Below, piece by piece: positions 45,928 to 55,208 of a stretch of DNA of 64,000 nucleotides. Origin of the DNA: Flavobacterium sp. UBA2787 (GTDB lineage Bacteria; Bacteroidota; Bacteroidia; Flavobacteriales; Flavobacteriaceae). The stretch covers positions 30,803 through 94,802 of the forward strand of contig DEHZ01000003.1 of assembly GCA_002352205.1 (NCBI GenBank). Direction: 5' to 3'. Under the pieces are notes generated by a model. That model had not been told where the DNA came from. It searched no databases and saw only the letters and a program-made list of their open reading frames with translations. Position 1 is the first letter of the stretch; the number at the start of each line of letters is the position of its first letter. The translations under genes were made by a program, and so were the position numbers.

Positions 45928-47188
45928 AAACGATTGCAATGGTTACTGTGATTATAAAAAACAAAAGTAATAAACTTATTTCGGGCAAAATTTCTAAAAC
46001 ACCGCCATTTCGGAGTAAAACATCATAAAATGCATTCAATCCCCAGTTCATTGGTGAAATATGTGCGATGAATTGCATCACTTTTGGCATAGCAAAAACA
46101 GGAATCCACACGCCGCCCATCGCTGCTAAAATCACCACCGAAGTTGCTCCGAATGGGGCAGATTGTTCTTGTGTTTTGGCTAATGTTCCCAATAAAATTC
46201 CGAAACCAACTGCTGCTAATCCGGCAAAAATGGCTACGATACTCATTAAAAATAATTTTCCGCTTACGTCAAGAGCAGGTAAGCCGATGTGTGGAAAAAG
46301 ATAAATTCCAACAGTAACCATCAAATAGAATTGAATCATACATATTACCAAATAAGTTGCTGTTTTTCCGGCAATAACCACGGCATAAGGAACAGGATTG
46401 GTAATTAAACGAACGAGTGTTCCTTGGCTTTTTTCCTTAACAATATTGATGGACAGCGGCACAACGATGAAAAAAATGGCAAACAATGTCCAAGCCGGCA
46501 CATTATGCTGAACCGAATTGGGTAAAATTTCTTTGTTATCTATAGTTGGTACAATTTCTTTAAATGAAATAAAACTCTCTTGTTCAAAAACGGGTTCGTC
46601 GCCTTCGCCTAATTGTTCTTGAAAAGTGGTGTAAATAGAGCTTGTTTCAATTTGAGAAATCATTCGGTCAATGGCATTTTTTACTCCATTCTTAAACGAC
46701 AATTGCGTTGCGGGGTCAAAATATAACTTTATTTCTTTGGGTTCTATTTTCTGATTTTCAACTTCGGAAGAAATGGAATCAGTTAACCCAAACGAGCTAA
46801 CAATTCGATCCACATTTTGATTTACTTTTAATTGCAAATCGGAACTTAATTTTTCCGGAATTATAATTGCCAACTGATATTTTCCTTTAAAAACGGCTTC
46901 TTGAGCTACTTCTTCCGTAATATCTTTACCGTTTAATTGGGTTAGCACTTCAAACGAACCACTTTCATTCAAGTTTTGACGAACTGTTTTTGAAATTGTA
47001 TCGTTATCATTATCCACTAACAAAATTGGAATTTTTACATCAGACATCGATTTATAAGTACCATCTTGAATGAGTGTGATGGTGATGATAAGAATGAGTG
47101 GCATTACAAAAAGTATCACCAAACCACCAAAATCTCTTTTGAGTAGCAGCGTTTCTTTGTAAACCGACATGAAAAACTTATATAACAT
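45902..47188 (-). CDS. ABC-2 type transporter permease
   Basis: This 428-aa membrane protein has the ABC-2 layout: one N-terminal helix (about 20-40), a periplasmic domain (about 45-225), then five helices (about 228-420). Conserved stretches are IVKEKSQGTLVRLITNPV and FGATSVVILAAMGGVWIPVFAMP, with SPMNWGLNAFYDVLL. With the ATPase encoded upstream it forms an exporter. The pigment or an intermediate is the likely cargo from context. It overlaps the ATPase gene by 11 bp. Confidence 0.9.
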   Translation of the reverse strand: MLYKFFMSVYKETLLLKRDFGGLVILFVMPLILIITITLIQDGTYKSMSDVKIPILLVDNDNDTISKTVRQNLNESGSFEVLTQLNGKDITEEVAQEAVFKGKYQLAIIIPEKLSSDLQLKVNQNVDRIVSSFGLTDSISSEVENQKIEPKEIKLYFDPATQLSFKNGVKNAIDRMISQIETSSIYTTFQEQLGEGDEPVFEQESFISFKEIVPTIDNKEILPNSVQHNVPAWTLFAIFFIVVPLSINIVKEKSQGTLVRLITNPVPYAVVIAGKTATYLVICMIQFYLMVTVGIYLFPHIGLPALDVSGKLFLMSIVAIFAGLAAVGFGILLGTLAKTQEQSAPFGATSVVILAAMGGVWIPVFAMPKVMQFIAHISPMNWGLNAFYDVLLRNGGVLEILPEISLLLLFFIITVTIAIVYDKKKRAV

Positions 47189-47933
47189 CGCGAAGTTCTT
47201 TTCCGGTTAATGAAATAAAAACATCTTCTAAATTCGATGCTTTTTCTGTTTCTGCAATCAATTGTTTTGGCGTTCCTTGAGCAAAGATTTTACCTCTGTC
47301 GATAATGGCAATTTGCGTGCAAAAATCTTGAGCTTCAACTAAATGATGAGAAGTGTAGATTATGGTTGTTCCTTTGGAATTGAGTTCTTTCAAATAATCA
47401 ATAATTACATTTTTCGATTGAACATCTACTCCAACGGTTGGTTCGTCTAAAAATAAAATTAACGGATTGTGCAAAATTCCGGCGATCAGGTTGACACGCC
47501 TTTTCATTCCGCCTGAAAATGTTTCTACTTTTTTATCGGCAAACTTCAATAAACCTAAATGATCCAACGATTGTTCAACTTTTGACTTTAATTCTTTTCC
47601 TGTTAAACCATACATGCTTCCAAAATACAACAAATTTTCTCTTGCTGTCAGGGTTGGATATAATGCATATTCTTGTGGAACAACGCCCATTAATTTTTTA
47701 ATTTCTGTTGCGTTTTTTTGATAGGATAATTCGTTGATGGAAAATTTCCCTGAAGTAGGTTTGATTAATCCGCAAAGAATAGAAAGTAACGTTGTTTTTC
47801 CGGCTCCGTTTGGCCCCAATAATCCGAAGATTTCCTTTTCTTCAATAACTAAATTTAGATTATTTATTGAAAAATCATCGGCATCTTTATACTTTTTAAA
47901 AAGTTGTTCGATATGAATTATGGGTTTTTTCAT
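47178..47933 (-). CDS. ABC transporter ATP-binding protein
   Basis: The 251-aa nucleotide-binding domain has a Walker A (GPNGAGKTT, about 38-46), Q-loop (VVPQEYALY), signature TFSGGMKRR, Walker B (LILFLDEPTVGVD) and switch His (YTSHH). It powers the permease encoded immediately downstream. Position within the pigment operon, next to a BtrH-like gene, suggests export of the pigment or its lipid precursor. Confidence 0.95.
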   Translation of the reverse strand: MKKPIIHIEQLFKKYKDADDFSINNLNLVIEEKEIFGLLGPNGAGKTTLLSILCGLIKPTSGKFSINELSYQKNATEIKKLMGVVPQEYALYPTLTARENLLYFGSMYGLTGKELKSKVEQSLDHLGLLKFADKKVETFSGGMKRRVNLIAGILHNPLILFLDEPTVGVDVQSKNVIIDYLKELNSKGTTIIYTSHHLVEAQDFCTQIAIIDRGKIFAQGTPKQLIAETEKASNLEDVFISLTGKELRDVI

Positions 47934-47939
47934 GAAAGC

Positions 47940-48935
47940 TTAAATTGCTTTTTTGAGCATTTTAAAGAAATTTTCTTCTAAATCGGCAATGTGCAAAAGT
48001 TCTTTTGAAAGGCTATTATAAACATCAGTTTGGCTACTTCTGTTTTTATAAACACGGGAAGCATTTACAGCAAAATCTCTCCATAAATCCCCAATTCTGG
48101 TCATTTCTTTGGAAAGTTCATACAATTTTTCATTTTTTAGAATTGGAGCGGCTTCTTGTAAAAAAGCAGCATAAATAAAACGAAACCCTCCGCCTCCGGT
48201 GCCAATTTCTTCTTGCATGCGAACCATTTGAGCAAGGTAATGGTTGGCTATTTTATTTCCTTTTTTATCGGCCCATTTCGGAATACTTCTGGCGACCATT
48301 CTAATTCCTTTTACACCCACAATTGGAATTGGTGCTAACATTTCCCGGCAGGTATTTTTGATTCCTTTTTTAATGGCTCCCTCCCAATCAATTTCTGTGG
48401 GAATATGAATCGGATAATACATTTGACCTTTTGGAGCTAACGCACCTTTGGCAAAACGAACTTTTTCCAGTTCAGCTTCTGTTAAGGTCGTAACGGTTTC
48501 CATTACAGGATCACTAATTAAAAAATGATTGTCCTTTTTGCCGTAAACCACCAAATTGTGAGCATTGAAATGAAAGCGATATTCATCCGGGAAATAAGTT
48601 AAGTTATAAACACCTACTTGAAGTCCGGTAGGAATATTGTTTCTTAAATTTTCTTCTAATGCAATTTGAGCACTTTTTTCGTTTGAAAATTTAATTCGCT
48701 TTACTTTAATACCGAGTCTTTTTGCAGCTCTGTTAAAAATAAAACCAGGCATTGGTCTGTAACTAATTGCCGGAGCATGATTGACTTTTAAGATTGGAAG
48801 GTAGAAAAACAAGATTCCGGAACCAATTCCAAAAACCATTGGTTCGCTAATATTAATTCCTTGATGCTTCAAGAGATTGGAAGCAACACCATTTTCGCAA
48901 TGAGCGGATTGATGATGAATAAAATTTGTTTCCAT
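47940..48935 (-). CDS. BtrH-like N-terminal domain protein (C39-type cysteine hydrolase/transferase fold)
   Basis: In this 331-aa protein, residues 1-170 resemble the BtrH N-terminal domain. That is a papain-like fold which in butirosin synthesis transfers an acyl group from ACP to an aminoglycoside. Candidate triad residues are Cys13 in HCENGVAS, His in FNAHNLVVYG and Asp in LISDPV. The C-terminal half is helical (GIRMVARSIPKWA, EEIGTGGGGFRF). An acyl-transfer step from ACP is therefore plausible in pigment assembly, but the substrate is unknown. It abuts the ATPase gene. Confidence 0.78.
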   Translation of the reverse strand: METNFIHHQSAHCENGVASNLLKHQGINISEPMVFGIGSGILFFYLPILKVNHAPAISYRPMPGFIFNRAAKRLGIKVKRIKFSNEKSAQIALEENLRNNIPTGLQVGVYNLTYFPDEYRFHFNAHNLVVYGKKDNHFLISDPVMETVTTLTEAELEKVRFAKGALAPKGQMYYPIHIPTEIDWEGAIKKGIKNTCREMLAPIPIVGVKGIRMVARSIPKWADKKGNKIANHYLAQMVRMQEEIGTGGGGFRFIYAAFLQEAAPILKNEKLYELSKEMTRIGDLWRDFAVNASRVYKNRSSQTDVYNSLSKELLHIADLEENFFKMLKKAI

Positions 48936-49339
48936 TATTCTCCTTTAAAATTTTTTAGCTCTTCGACAGAAATCTCAAAAGCTTCGGCATATTTTGATAA
49001 GACTTTATTGCTTAATTTTTTAAAAACGGATGGTTTTCTGTGTCTTTTTATTCTCCAAATCCACATTCCCACATAGGAAGATAATACAACCCAATCCATT
49101 TTATGCACTTCCATGAAGTAAACAATTGGACTTGAAATACCATTTTTCACATCTTCTTTTGCTTTTTCAATCCGTTCGTTTATATCTTGAAGAGAATTTT
49201 GCAATGCAATGGTTTTGGGTTCCCAACCAGTGCTTAAAGCAGTGGTATAGTTGCCATTTTCATCGGTTGCATAACACAATTCTTTGATGTTATTTTTGGA
49301 CAAATTGCCCTTATCCTGAGGTACTTCTTCCTTTTTCAT
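48935..49339 (-). CDS. Uncharacterised 134-aa protein of the pigment operon
   Basis: No family was recognised. The protein has no clear signal peptide, an amphipathic helix-rich middle (IALQNSLQDINERIEKAKEDV), one hydrophobic segment (MDWVVLSSYVGMWIW, about 80-95), and a basic tail resembling a small helix-turn-helix (LSNKVLSKYAEAFEISVEEL). It shares one base with the stops/starts of both neighbours, so it is tightly co-translated with the BtrH-like and hotdog genes. The function is unknown. Confidence 0.7.
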   Translation of the reverse strand: MKKEEVPQDKGNLSKNNIKELCYATDENGNYTTALSTGWEPKTIALQNSLQDINERIEKAKEDVKNGISSPIVYFMEVHKMDWVVLSSYVGMWIWRIKRHRKPSVFKKLSNKVLSKYAEAFEISVEELKNFKGE

Positions 49340-49800
49340 TAATTCGTTTTCTGGATATAGAGGTTTAACTCGGCTTCAAAAAGTAATTCGGTTTCAAAAT
49401 AAGTGGTACATTTCATACTACATATTTTGTATTCATCGGCATCAAATCTGGAAATTAAACTTGCTTTTGTTTGAATTGTATTCCCAACTTGTGGTAAGGA
49501 ATCAACTTGCAATTTTTTTATTCCGCTGATAAAACCAACTACACTTACATCTTCTTTTTCATTGTGATTATCATCAATAAAATAGGATTTTGCTACAATA
49601 GATGAGCAGGTTTGAGCCGCATTTTCAATTAATCCTATTTCTGAAAAAAAAGAATTTTCAACAAAAAGATTATCATTTTTAATTTCAAAAACAGTCACAA
49701 CCTCATCTTCATTAAACTCAACAATATAATCAACCATTAACATCGGAGCACGATGCGGCAGATAATTTTGTATTTCGATTAAATTTTCCAGAGGCTGCAT
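49339..49800 (-). CDS. Hotdog dehydratase-like protein lacking the GHFP histidine (member 1)
   Basis: This 153-aa protein has the FabZ-type N-terminus LPHRAPMLMVD and the helix with Glu in GLIENAAQT. The catalytic His motif GHFP is absent (FVENSFFSEIG instead). It probably forms a mixed dimer with another hotdog subunit that supplies the His. It would act on ACP-bound polyene intermediates. The neighbour at 49804 is a paralogue with the same loss, 3 bp away. Confidence 0.78.
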   Translation of the reverse strand: MQPLENLIEIQNYLPHRAPMLMVDYIVEFNEDEVVTVFEIKNDNLFVENSFFSEIGLIENAAQTCSSIVAKSYFIDDNHNEKEDVSVVGFISGIKKLQVDSLPQVGNTIQTKASLISRFDADEYKICSMKCTTYFETELLFEAELNLYIQKTN

Positions 49801-49803
49801 ATT

Positions 49804-50241
49804 TTAATTTGCTAAAACAGTTTTCATTTGTCCTTTGGCAATTTCAACACTGTTTAATTTAGATGAAATATCTACCAAAGTTACACCCATAAATTCATGA
49901 AGAACCGTTACAACTGTTTCAATTTCATCATTTAATTTGGGCAAATGATTGATTTCGATGCTTTTTATTGAACCGATATAGCCCACCGGAGCAGGTTGTT
50001 TTTTCAAATAAAACTGATATCCTGTGTATAAAGCTACTGATTGAGCCATGTGTTCAATTAAACCTGATTCTTGAAAAACTTCATCTTTTACAAAAATGTT
50101 ATTTTCAGGAACTGTCAAGCCTACGACAATTTCATTTTCCTTAAAATCAATCAGCTTATCAACCATGACGAATGGAAATTTTTGCGGAATTAAATTTTCC
50201 ACAAAGTTTTTATCTAAAATTGGTAAAACTACATTTTCCAT
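49804..50241 (-). CDS. Hotdog dehydratase-like protein lacking the GHFP histidine (member 2)
   Basis: This 145-aa protein has the FabZ-like start IPQKFPFVMVDKLIDF and Glu-His in GLIEHMAQSVAL. The GHFP segment reads FVKDEVFQESG, so the usual catalytic His is missing. Layout and neighbours mirror the gene at 49339. Dehydration, or a structural partner role in a hotdog heterodimer, is inferred. It is directly adjacent (0 bp) to the DarB-like gene. Confidence 0.78.
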   Translation of the reverse strand: MENVVLPILDKNFVENLIPQKFPFVMVDKLIDFKENEIVVGLTVPENNIFVKDEVFQESGLIEHMAQSVALYTGYQFYLKKQPAPVGYIGSIKSIEINHLPKLNDEIETVVTVLHEFMGVTLVDISSKLNSVEIAKGQMKTVLAN

Positions 50242-51375
50242 TTAGCAAACAGTTAAATAGGCATAAGCATATGAAAAACGACCACTCTCAGGAACTGAAA
50301 GCAATAATTTATCTCCTTTTTTCAATTTTCCGGAATTCATGATTTCTTCCACCATCAAATAAATAGAAGCAGAACCAACATTTCCTACATCTTTTAAATT
50401 CATAAACCATTTTTCCATCGGAATTTCTATTCCTTTTTCAGCTAATGATTTTGCCAATTTATCTACAAAATAATGCGAAGAAACATGTGGAAGAAAATAG
50501 GTTATTTCGTCCGGATTTATATTGTTTTTGTCCAAAGCAGCTTTCATACTTTCTGCTCCTTTTTCCAAAATATATTTGTCTAATAATTTCACATCTTGTT
50601 TGATGGCAAAAATCGATTGTTCTAACCATTCGTTTGAATGAAAATCACTCCATGGTTTGATTTCGCCATTTTCTAATTTATCACCCCCGGCATACATACA
50701 AGCTTCTAATTCGTGAGCATAGGAGAAAGCTTCCATCCATTCAATTTTTAACGGATTTTCGCCTTTTGGCTTATTTTCCAATAAAAAAGCAGCGGCTCCA
50801 TCGGACAACATCCAACGAAGAAAATCTTTTTTGAATGCTAAAATTGGATGTTCTTCAATGCTCTGTTCATGCACAATTTCTGCTTCATATTTATCGGCAA
50901 GCAACCACGTTGAAACTCTTTCTGAACCTGTGCAAACCGCATTTTTTGAATTTCCGGATTTAACTGAAAGGAAACCAAACTTTAATGAATTCATTCCGGC
51001 ATTACATACACCTGAAGATGAATTCAATTCTACCGATTTATTTTTCATCAAACCGTGAACCATTGCCGCATGAGATGGTAATAAGTTATCGGGAGTAGAT
51101 GTTCCGCAAGAAAGCACTTCTACATCTGTTGATTTAAATGAATCATCATACAGTGTTTCTATTGCCAAATTAGTTAATTCTGCATTGGTGTGTGTTGGAA
51201 CACTATTTTCGTCTAACGCATAATATCTTGAGACGATTCCGTTTTTACGAAGAATAATTTTTCGTGCTTTTGAAGCGGAATTATTAATTAAACCTAAAAA
51301 AGATTCCATTTCATCATTAGAAACAGCTTTGTTTGGCAAAAATTTTCCAGATTTTGTTATGTAAACTTCAAACAT
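50242..51375 (-). CDS. darB: DarB-like ketosynthase III for dialkylresorcinol synthesis
   Basis: The 377-aa KAS III-fold enzyme has a complete Cys-His-Asn triad: Cys124 in SSGVCNAGMNS, His in FLPHVSSHYF and Asn in KDVGNVGSASIY. In dialkylresorcinol pathways DarB condenses two beta-oxoacyl units to give the ring precursor. DarA is encoded 16 bp upstream. The ATG at 51375 (MFEVYITKSG) was chosen because the longer frame starts in the darA coding region and adds 33 unlikely residues. Confidence 0.9.
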   Translation of the reverse strand: MFEVYITKSGKFLPNKAVSNDEMESFLGLINNSASKARKIILRKNGIVSRYYALDENSVPTHTNAELTNLAIETLYDDSFKSTDVEVLSCGTSTPDNLLPSHAAMVHGLMKNKSVELNSSSGVCNAGMNSLKFGFLSVKSGNSKNAVCTGSERVSTWLLADKYEAEIVHEQSIEEHPILAFKKDFLRWMLSDGAAAFLLENKPKGENPLKIEWMEAFSYAHELEACMYAGGDKLENGEIKPWSDFHSNEWLEQSIFAIKQDVKLLDKYILEKGAESMKAALDKNNINPDEITYFLPHVSSHYFVDKLAKSLAEKGIEIPMEKWFMNLKDVGNVGSASIYLMVEEIMNSGKLKKGDKLLLSVPESGRFSYAYAYLTVC

Positions 51376-51391
51376 ATATTCAGTTGGCAGA

Positions 51392-52294
51392 TTAAACTCC
51401 TTTATAGTAAGTTTTTTCTTTCTTAATTTGGTTAGTTTTAAAAGGAATTGAAAAAAGGTGCAATATATATACAATTGGCGAAATTATCCATATCGCTATG
51501 AACAAATATAGGTTAAAGAATTTTAACCATGTTGGTCTTGAATCCGTTTTTTTTATGATAAAATTTGCCCATTTGGTAAACATTTTGTTGGCTTTTTTAT
51601 CCATTTCTATTAAAAAAGGTCTAATTTCTACAGCATTATTGGCGACTAATTCATCTTGAAGAGAATCAAATTGATTAATTTTTAAATGTTTTACGATGAT
51701 TTCACCAAATTTAGATGAATTAGAAATTTCTTCATCAGCCACTCCCGGTTTTGGAAAAAAACCTAAATATTTTGTTTGTTTTCCTGTAAACATCCAATGT
51801 ACGATGGTGATTACACTAATATGGTTAATATGTCTGTCTACCAAAGCAATATTTCCCACTAATTTAGCATTCGTTTTTTTAAGGATATTTTTCATTTTTT
51901 CCTGAGCCATTATCCACATATTTCTTGCACCAATTACAGTAACAACCGGGGTATCTTTTATAATTTTCTGACCAAAATCACTTTTTAAAAATGAATTAAT
52001 TGGAACAGAAGGTGTTAGGTACCACACCTGATAAGCCAAAATAACCAAATCATATTTTTTGCCTAAAATCTCTTGTGAAGGCTTATGAATTGGTGCCGGA
52101 ATTTGCAAAAATGATTCAGGAAATGCATCAAAAAAATCAGCTTTTGGCCAAGGAAAAGGAAAAGGTTTTTCCATTTCAATGTTATAAAAAGTAACCGAAA
52201 TCTCCTCGTCATTCAAGAGTGGTTTGGCTATATTTTGGGCAATTTTTTCTAATTGTCCTGATTGAGTGTAATAGATTACAATAACGTTTTTCAT
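51392..52294 (-). CDS. darA: DarA-like dialkylresorcinol condensing enzyme
   Basis: This 300-aa protein has a flavodoxin/NAD(P)H-reductase-like N-terminus (VIVIYYTQSGQLEKIA, with YDLVILAYQVWYLTPSVP and VTVIGARNMW) and a C-terminal hydrophobic segment (about 265-287). This matches the DarA type found in flexirubin loci, which is needed with DarB for aromatisation of the resorcinol ring. It lies directly upstream of darB. Homology to the recalled flavobacterial DarA is high in layout; activity is inferred. Confidence 0.87.
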   Translation of the reverse strand: MKNVIVIYYTQSGQLEKIAQNIAKPLLNDEEISVTFYNIEMEKPFPFPWPKADFFDAFPESFLQIPAPIHKPSQEILGKKYDLVILAYQVWYLTPSVPINSFLKSDFGQKIIKDTPVVTVIGARNMWIMAQEKMKNILKKTNAKLVGNIALVDRHINHISVITIVHWMFTGKQTKYLGFFPKPGVADEEISNSSKFGEIIVKHLKINQFDSLQDELVANNAVEIRPFLIEMDKKANKMFTKWANFIIKKTDSRPTWLKFFNLYLFIAIWIISPIVYILHLFSIPFKTNQIKKEKTYYKGV

Positions 52295-52349
52295 TACTTC
52301 ATTGTTCCTTTCGTTGGTTTTTAAAGATATTAAAAAAAATAAATAAATT

Positions 52350-54002
52350 CTATTGAATTTTTACTTCTTTAAAAGTTCTGATTTTATCTTCTCTTTTTGC
52401 CAAGACATACTCATTCCAAGTAGAAGAATCTTCTGCATCAAAAATGGTTATCTTTTGCGATTCATCATCAATAAGAAAATCGGTTGATTTACAATTTAAT
52501 ATCCTTGCAGCAGCTTCCAAACCGGAATAACTTGCACCTGTTACACCGTGCGATAAAGTACTAGCTCCACACAAATAGAGATTTTCGAATTCTGTTTGAT
52601 TTTTATAAGCAAAAGGACCAATTTGACGCAATGTTTTTTCAGTTCCATAAACGTTTCCTCTAGTGCTGTTGATGTAAAATTGGTTTGTTTTAGGAGTTCC
52701 CAATTCGGCTTGAACAATATTTTGTCGTACGGGCGGAATTAATTTTTCGACAGTATTTAGGAATTTTTCGATGATTTTGTTCTTGAATTCTTCGTATTCT
52801 GGTGTGTGATACTCTTCTTGGTTGAATTTCTTAAAACTGTCAAAATCAACGTACGTTACAATTTCAAAATTATGATATCTTCCATTAAAACTAACCGGAT
52901 CTTTGAGTGTTGTGCAACTCATAAAAAGAGCAGGAAATTCTTCGCCTTCGGTAATGTTTCCTTTAGTAAGCACATCAAAATGTCCGTCGATGTCTTCATT
53001 TTTGAATTTCCAGATATTTCCGGAATCAATGCCAAAAATAGTAACATCAATATCTACCGTTAAAAACAAAATCAATGAAGTTACAGAATAGCGAGTTTTA
53101 TCAAGTCTTTTGAGTAATTTTTCACTGCAATTTTCTTTTCCGATAAATTTTAAAAAAGTAGTCGATGGATCTGCATTTGAAATGATATTTTTAGCATAAA
53201 AACGTTTTCCATCTTGCAATTCTACACCTATTGCTTTTTTATTTTCGAGTAAAATTTTGCTGACTTTTTGCTTTGTTTTAATTACTCCTTCAAAACTTTT
53301 AATTTTGGTTGTCATGGCTTTGACTATTCCGCCGCCGCCGCCCATTGGATAATAACCTCCTTCAAAATAATGATTCATTACTGAACAATGAACAGGAAAA
53401 CTGGCTCTGTTTGGAGGAAGTCCGTGATCGCCACATTGAGCATTTAAAATTGCTTTAACCATCGGATCTTTGATGTGCCAACCAATCACTCTTTTTAGTG
53501 AAAATAAAGCAAATTTTCCAAAATGTTTCGTGCGAAAAGGAACAGTTATTTTTTGCCAAAGTCCCTTTAATTTCGGGATTAACTGAAGTTCGTAATTTAC
53601 TTTTTCAATTAACGAAAGGTATTCTTTGATATTTTTTGCTTCGTGCGGAAATTCAGAAGCGAGTTTATTTTTAAGATTTTCGATGCCGGCAGGATAATCA
53701 AATCGATAATCTCCAATGTGGCAATGATCATAACCCCTTTTATTCATTCTGAAAAAAATCAGGTCATTGGCAATGCCTAAACTTTTATAGAGTTGGTTGG
53801 TTGATTGACCTTCTGCTAACAAGCCAATATAATGAACTCCCGGGCTAAAACGTTGACCGTTTAAGGTAAAACTATGGCACCAACCACCGGGAACATCGTG
53901 TTGTTCTAACACTAAAACTTTCTGACCGGCTCTTGCTAAACAAAGAGCGGTAGTTAATCCGCCGGCTCCTGAACCAATAATGATTGAATCAAATTCTTCC
54001 AT
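52350..54002 (-). CDS. CrtI-like NAD(P)/FAD-dependent oxidoreductase (second copy)
   Basis: The 550-aa flavoprotein has the GSGAGG dinucleotide fingerprint (about 9-14), the VLEQHDVPGG segment, and a C-terminal FAD-binding LYLCGASTLSHGVTGASYSG. It is related to the phytoene desaturase/retinol saturase-like protein at 30724 but carries an extra tail of about 40 residues (SQKITIFDAEDSSTW). Desaturation or oxidation of the pigment chain or ring is the expected role. It sits between darA and a lipid A-type acyltransferase gene. Confidence 0.86.
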   Translation of the reverse strand: MEEFDSIIIGSGAGGLTTALCLARAGQKVLVLEQHDVPGGWCHSFTLNGQRFSPGVHYIGLLAEGQSTNQLYKSLGIANDLIFFRMNKRGYDHCHIGDYRFDYPAGIENLKNKLASEFPHEAKNIKEYLSLIEKVNYELQLIPKLKGLWQKITVPFRTKHFGKFALFSLKRVIGWHIKDPMVKAILNAQCGDHGLPPNRASFPVHCSVMNHYFEGGYYPMGGGGGIVKAMTTKIKSFEGVIKTKQKVSKILLENKKAIGVELQDGKRFYAKNIISNADPSTTFLKFIGKENCSEKLLKRLDKTRYSVTSLILFLTVDIDVTIFGIDSGNIWKFKNEDIDGHFDVLTKGNITEGEEFPALFMSCTTLKDPVSFNGRYHNFEIVTYVDFDSFKKFNQEEYHTPEYEEFKNKIIEKFLNTVEKLIPPVRQNIVQAELGTPKTNQFYINSTRGNVYGTEKTLRQIGPFAYKNQTEFENLYLCGASTLSHGVTGASYSGLEAAARILNCKSTDFLIDDESQKITIFDAEDSSTWNEYVLAKREDKIRTFKEVKIQ

Positions 54003-54051
54003 ACACGTTGTGGGTCGTTAGCTAAAGAGAAATCTGATTAGCTATCATTAT

Positions 54052-54936
54052 TTAGTTAGTTTTTATATCATCCCAAAAATCAAAATAATTGAACCATTGT
54101 AATGGATACTTTTTTAGCATATATTCCACGCTTTCAATGTATGTTTTGAGCAATCCTTTCTCGTCTCGGTATTTTGTATGTGCTTCTCTAGCATAAAGGT
54201 GATAATGCAGGTTATTTTCTTTCATTACATAAACAAATACCACAGGAACTTTCAATCTGGATGCGATTAAAAACGGTCCTGCCGGAAAATTTGCTTCTTT
54301 GCCAAGAATTTCTTCTGTTAAGCATTTCGTTCCTTGAAAATAACGATCGCCTGTAAAACAAATTAACTCATTGTTTGCTAAAGCATTATTAATATCAAAG
54401 ATATGCGACATATCTTCTTTTACAAATATAAATTTTATGAAAGATTTTTGAGCTATACTATCCAAGTATTCTTTGATGATGGTGTGTTCTAAGTCAGTAG
54501 TAACGAGATTTATTTGACAATCTAAATCAATGTCTGCAAAAAAATGTTCGGCTATTTCAAAATTTCCGATGTGAGCACTGATAAGCACACCGCCTTTTTT
54601 TTGAGCTAAAAGATCTTTGAGCACATCAATCCCATCAAATTCGTAGGTAAATCGATGACGAAGTCCAACAGAAATAGCAGTTTTATCAATTATAGTTTGT
54701 CCAAAAGTGAAATAGCTTTTATAAACAGCAATTTTGGTTTTAAAATTTGAATATCCTAATCTATTTTTAAAGTAATAACCAATGGCCTGATTGCTTTTCT
54801 TTAGAAATAAAAAATAGTAAGAAGCTACGAAATAAAGCACAAAATATGATGCTTTGATTCCTAACTTCTTTATACAAAAAACAAAAATTTTATAACCCAG
54901 TAGTGTTCCTCTCGATTTTCCGTCCCACTTGCTCAT
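54052..54936 (-). CDS. LpxL/HtrB-type acyltransferase
   Basis: This 294-aa protein has an N-terminal hydrophobic segment (about 28-47) and the lipid A acyltransferase signature with HX4E (His122 to Glu127 in AHIGNFEIAE), then TGDRYFQGT and FPAGPFLIASRL. Enzymes of this family move an acyl chain from ACP to a lipid at the cytoplasmic face of the inner membrane. In aryl polyene loci such a protein is thought to attach the pigment acyl chain to a lipid. The ACP gene is 5 bp upstream. Confidence 0.87.
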   Translation of the reverse strand: MSKWDGKSRGTLLGYKIFVFCIKKLGIKASYFVLYFVASYYFLFLKKSNQAIGYYFKNRLGYSNFKTKIAVYKSYFTFGQTIIDKTAISVGLRHRFTYEFDGIDVLKDLLAQKKGGVLISAHIGNFEIAEHFFADIDLDCQINLVTTDLEHTIIKEYLDSIAQKSFIKFIFVKEDMSHIFDINNALANNELICFTGDRYFQGTKCLTEEILGKEANFPAGPFLIASRLKVPVVFVYVMKENNLHYHLYAREAHTKYRDEKGLLKTYIESVEYMLKKYPLQWFNYFDFWDDIKTN

Positions 54937-54941
54937 GACGG

Positions 54942-55199
54942 TTATACTTTTTCTTTTACTTTAATCTTATTTTCAATTAAATCATAAAAGTTTTGAAAGG
55001 TAGCTATTCCCACAAAGTCTGCTTCACCTAGCTTTACACCAAAATTAGATTCGATTGTAACAACCAAATCAACATAATCCAAACTATCTAATCCAAGTGT
55101 GTCTTTTAAATTAGCTTCTGGAGAAATTGTATCTCCATCTACCTCAAACTCCTCTACTAAGAAACCATTGATAGTTTCAATAATATCTGCTTTATTCAT
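54942..55199 (-). CDS. Acyl carrier protein (second of two)
   Basis: The 85-aa carrier has the phosphopantetheine Ser39 in LGLDSLDYVDLVV. It lies between the FabF-like gene at 55209 and the LpxL-type acyltransferase, so it may deliver chains directly to that acyltransferase (inference). The start is ATG and the length is typical for ACP. Confidence 0.93.
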   Translation of the reverse strand: MNKADIIETINGFLVEEFEVDGDTISPEANLKDTLGLDSLDYVDLVVTIESNFGVKLGEADFVGIATFQNFYDLIENKIKVKEKV

Positions 55200-55208
55200 T
55201 TTTTAAAA

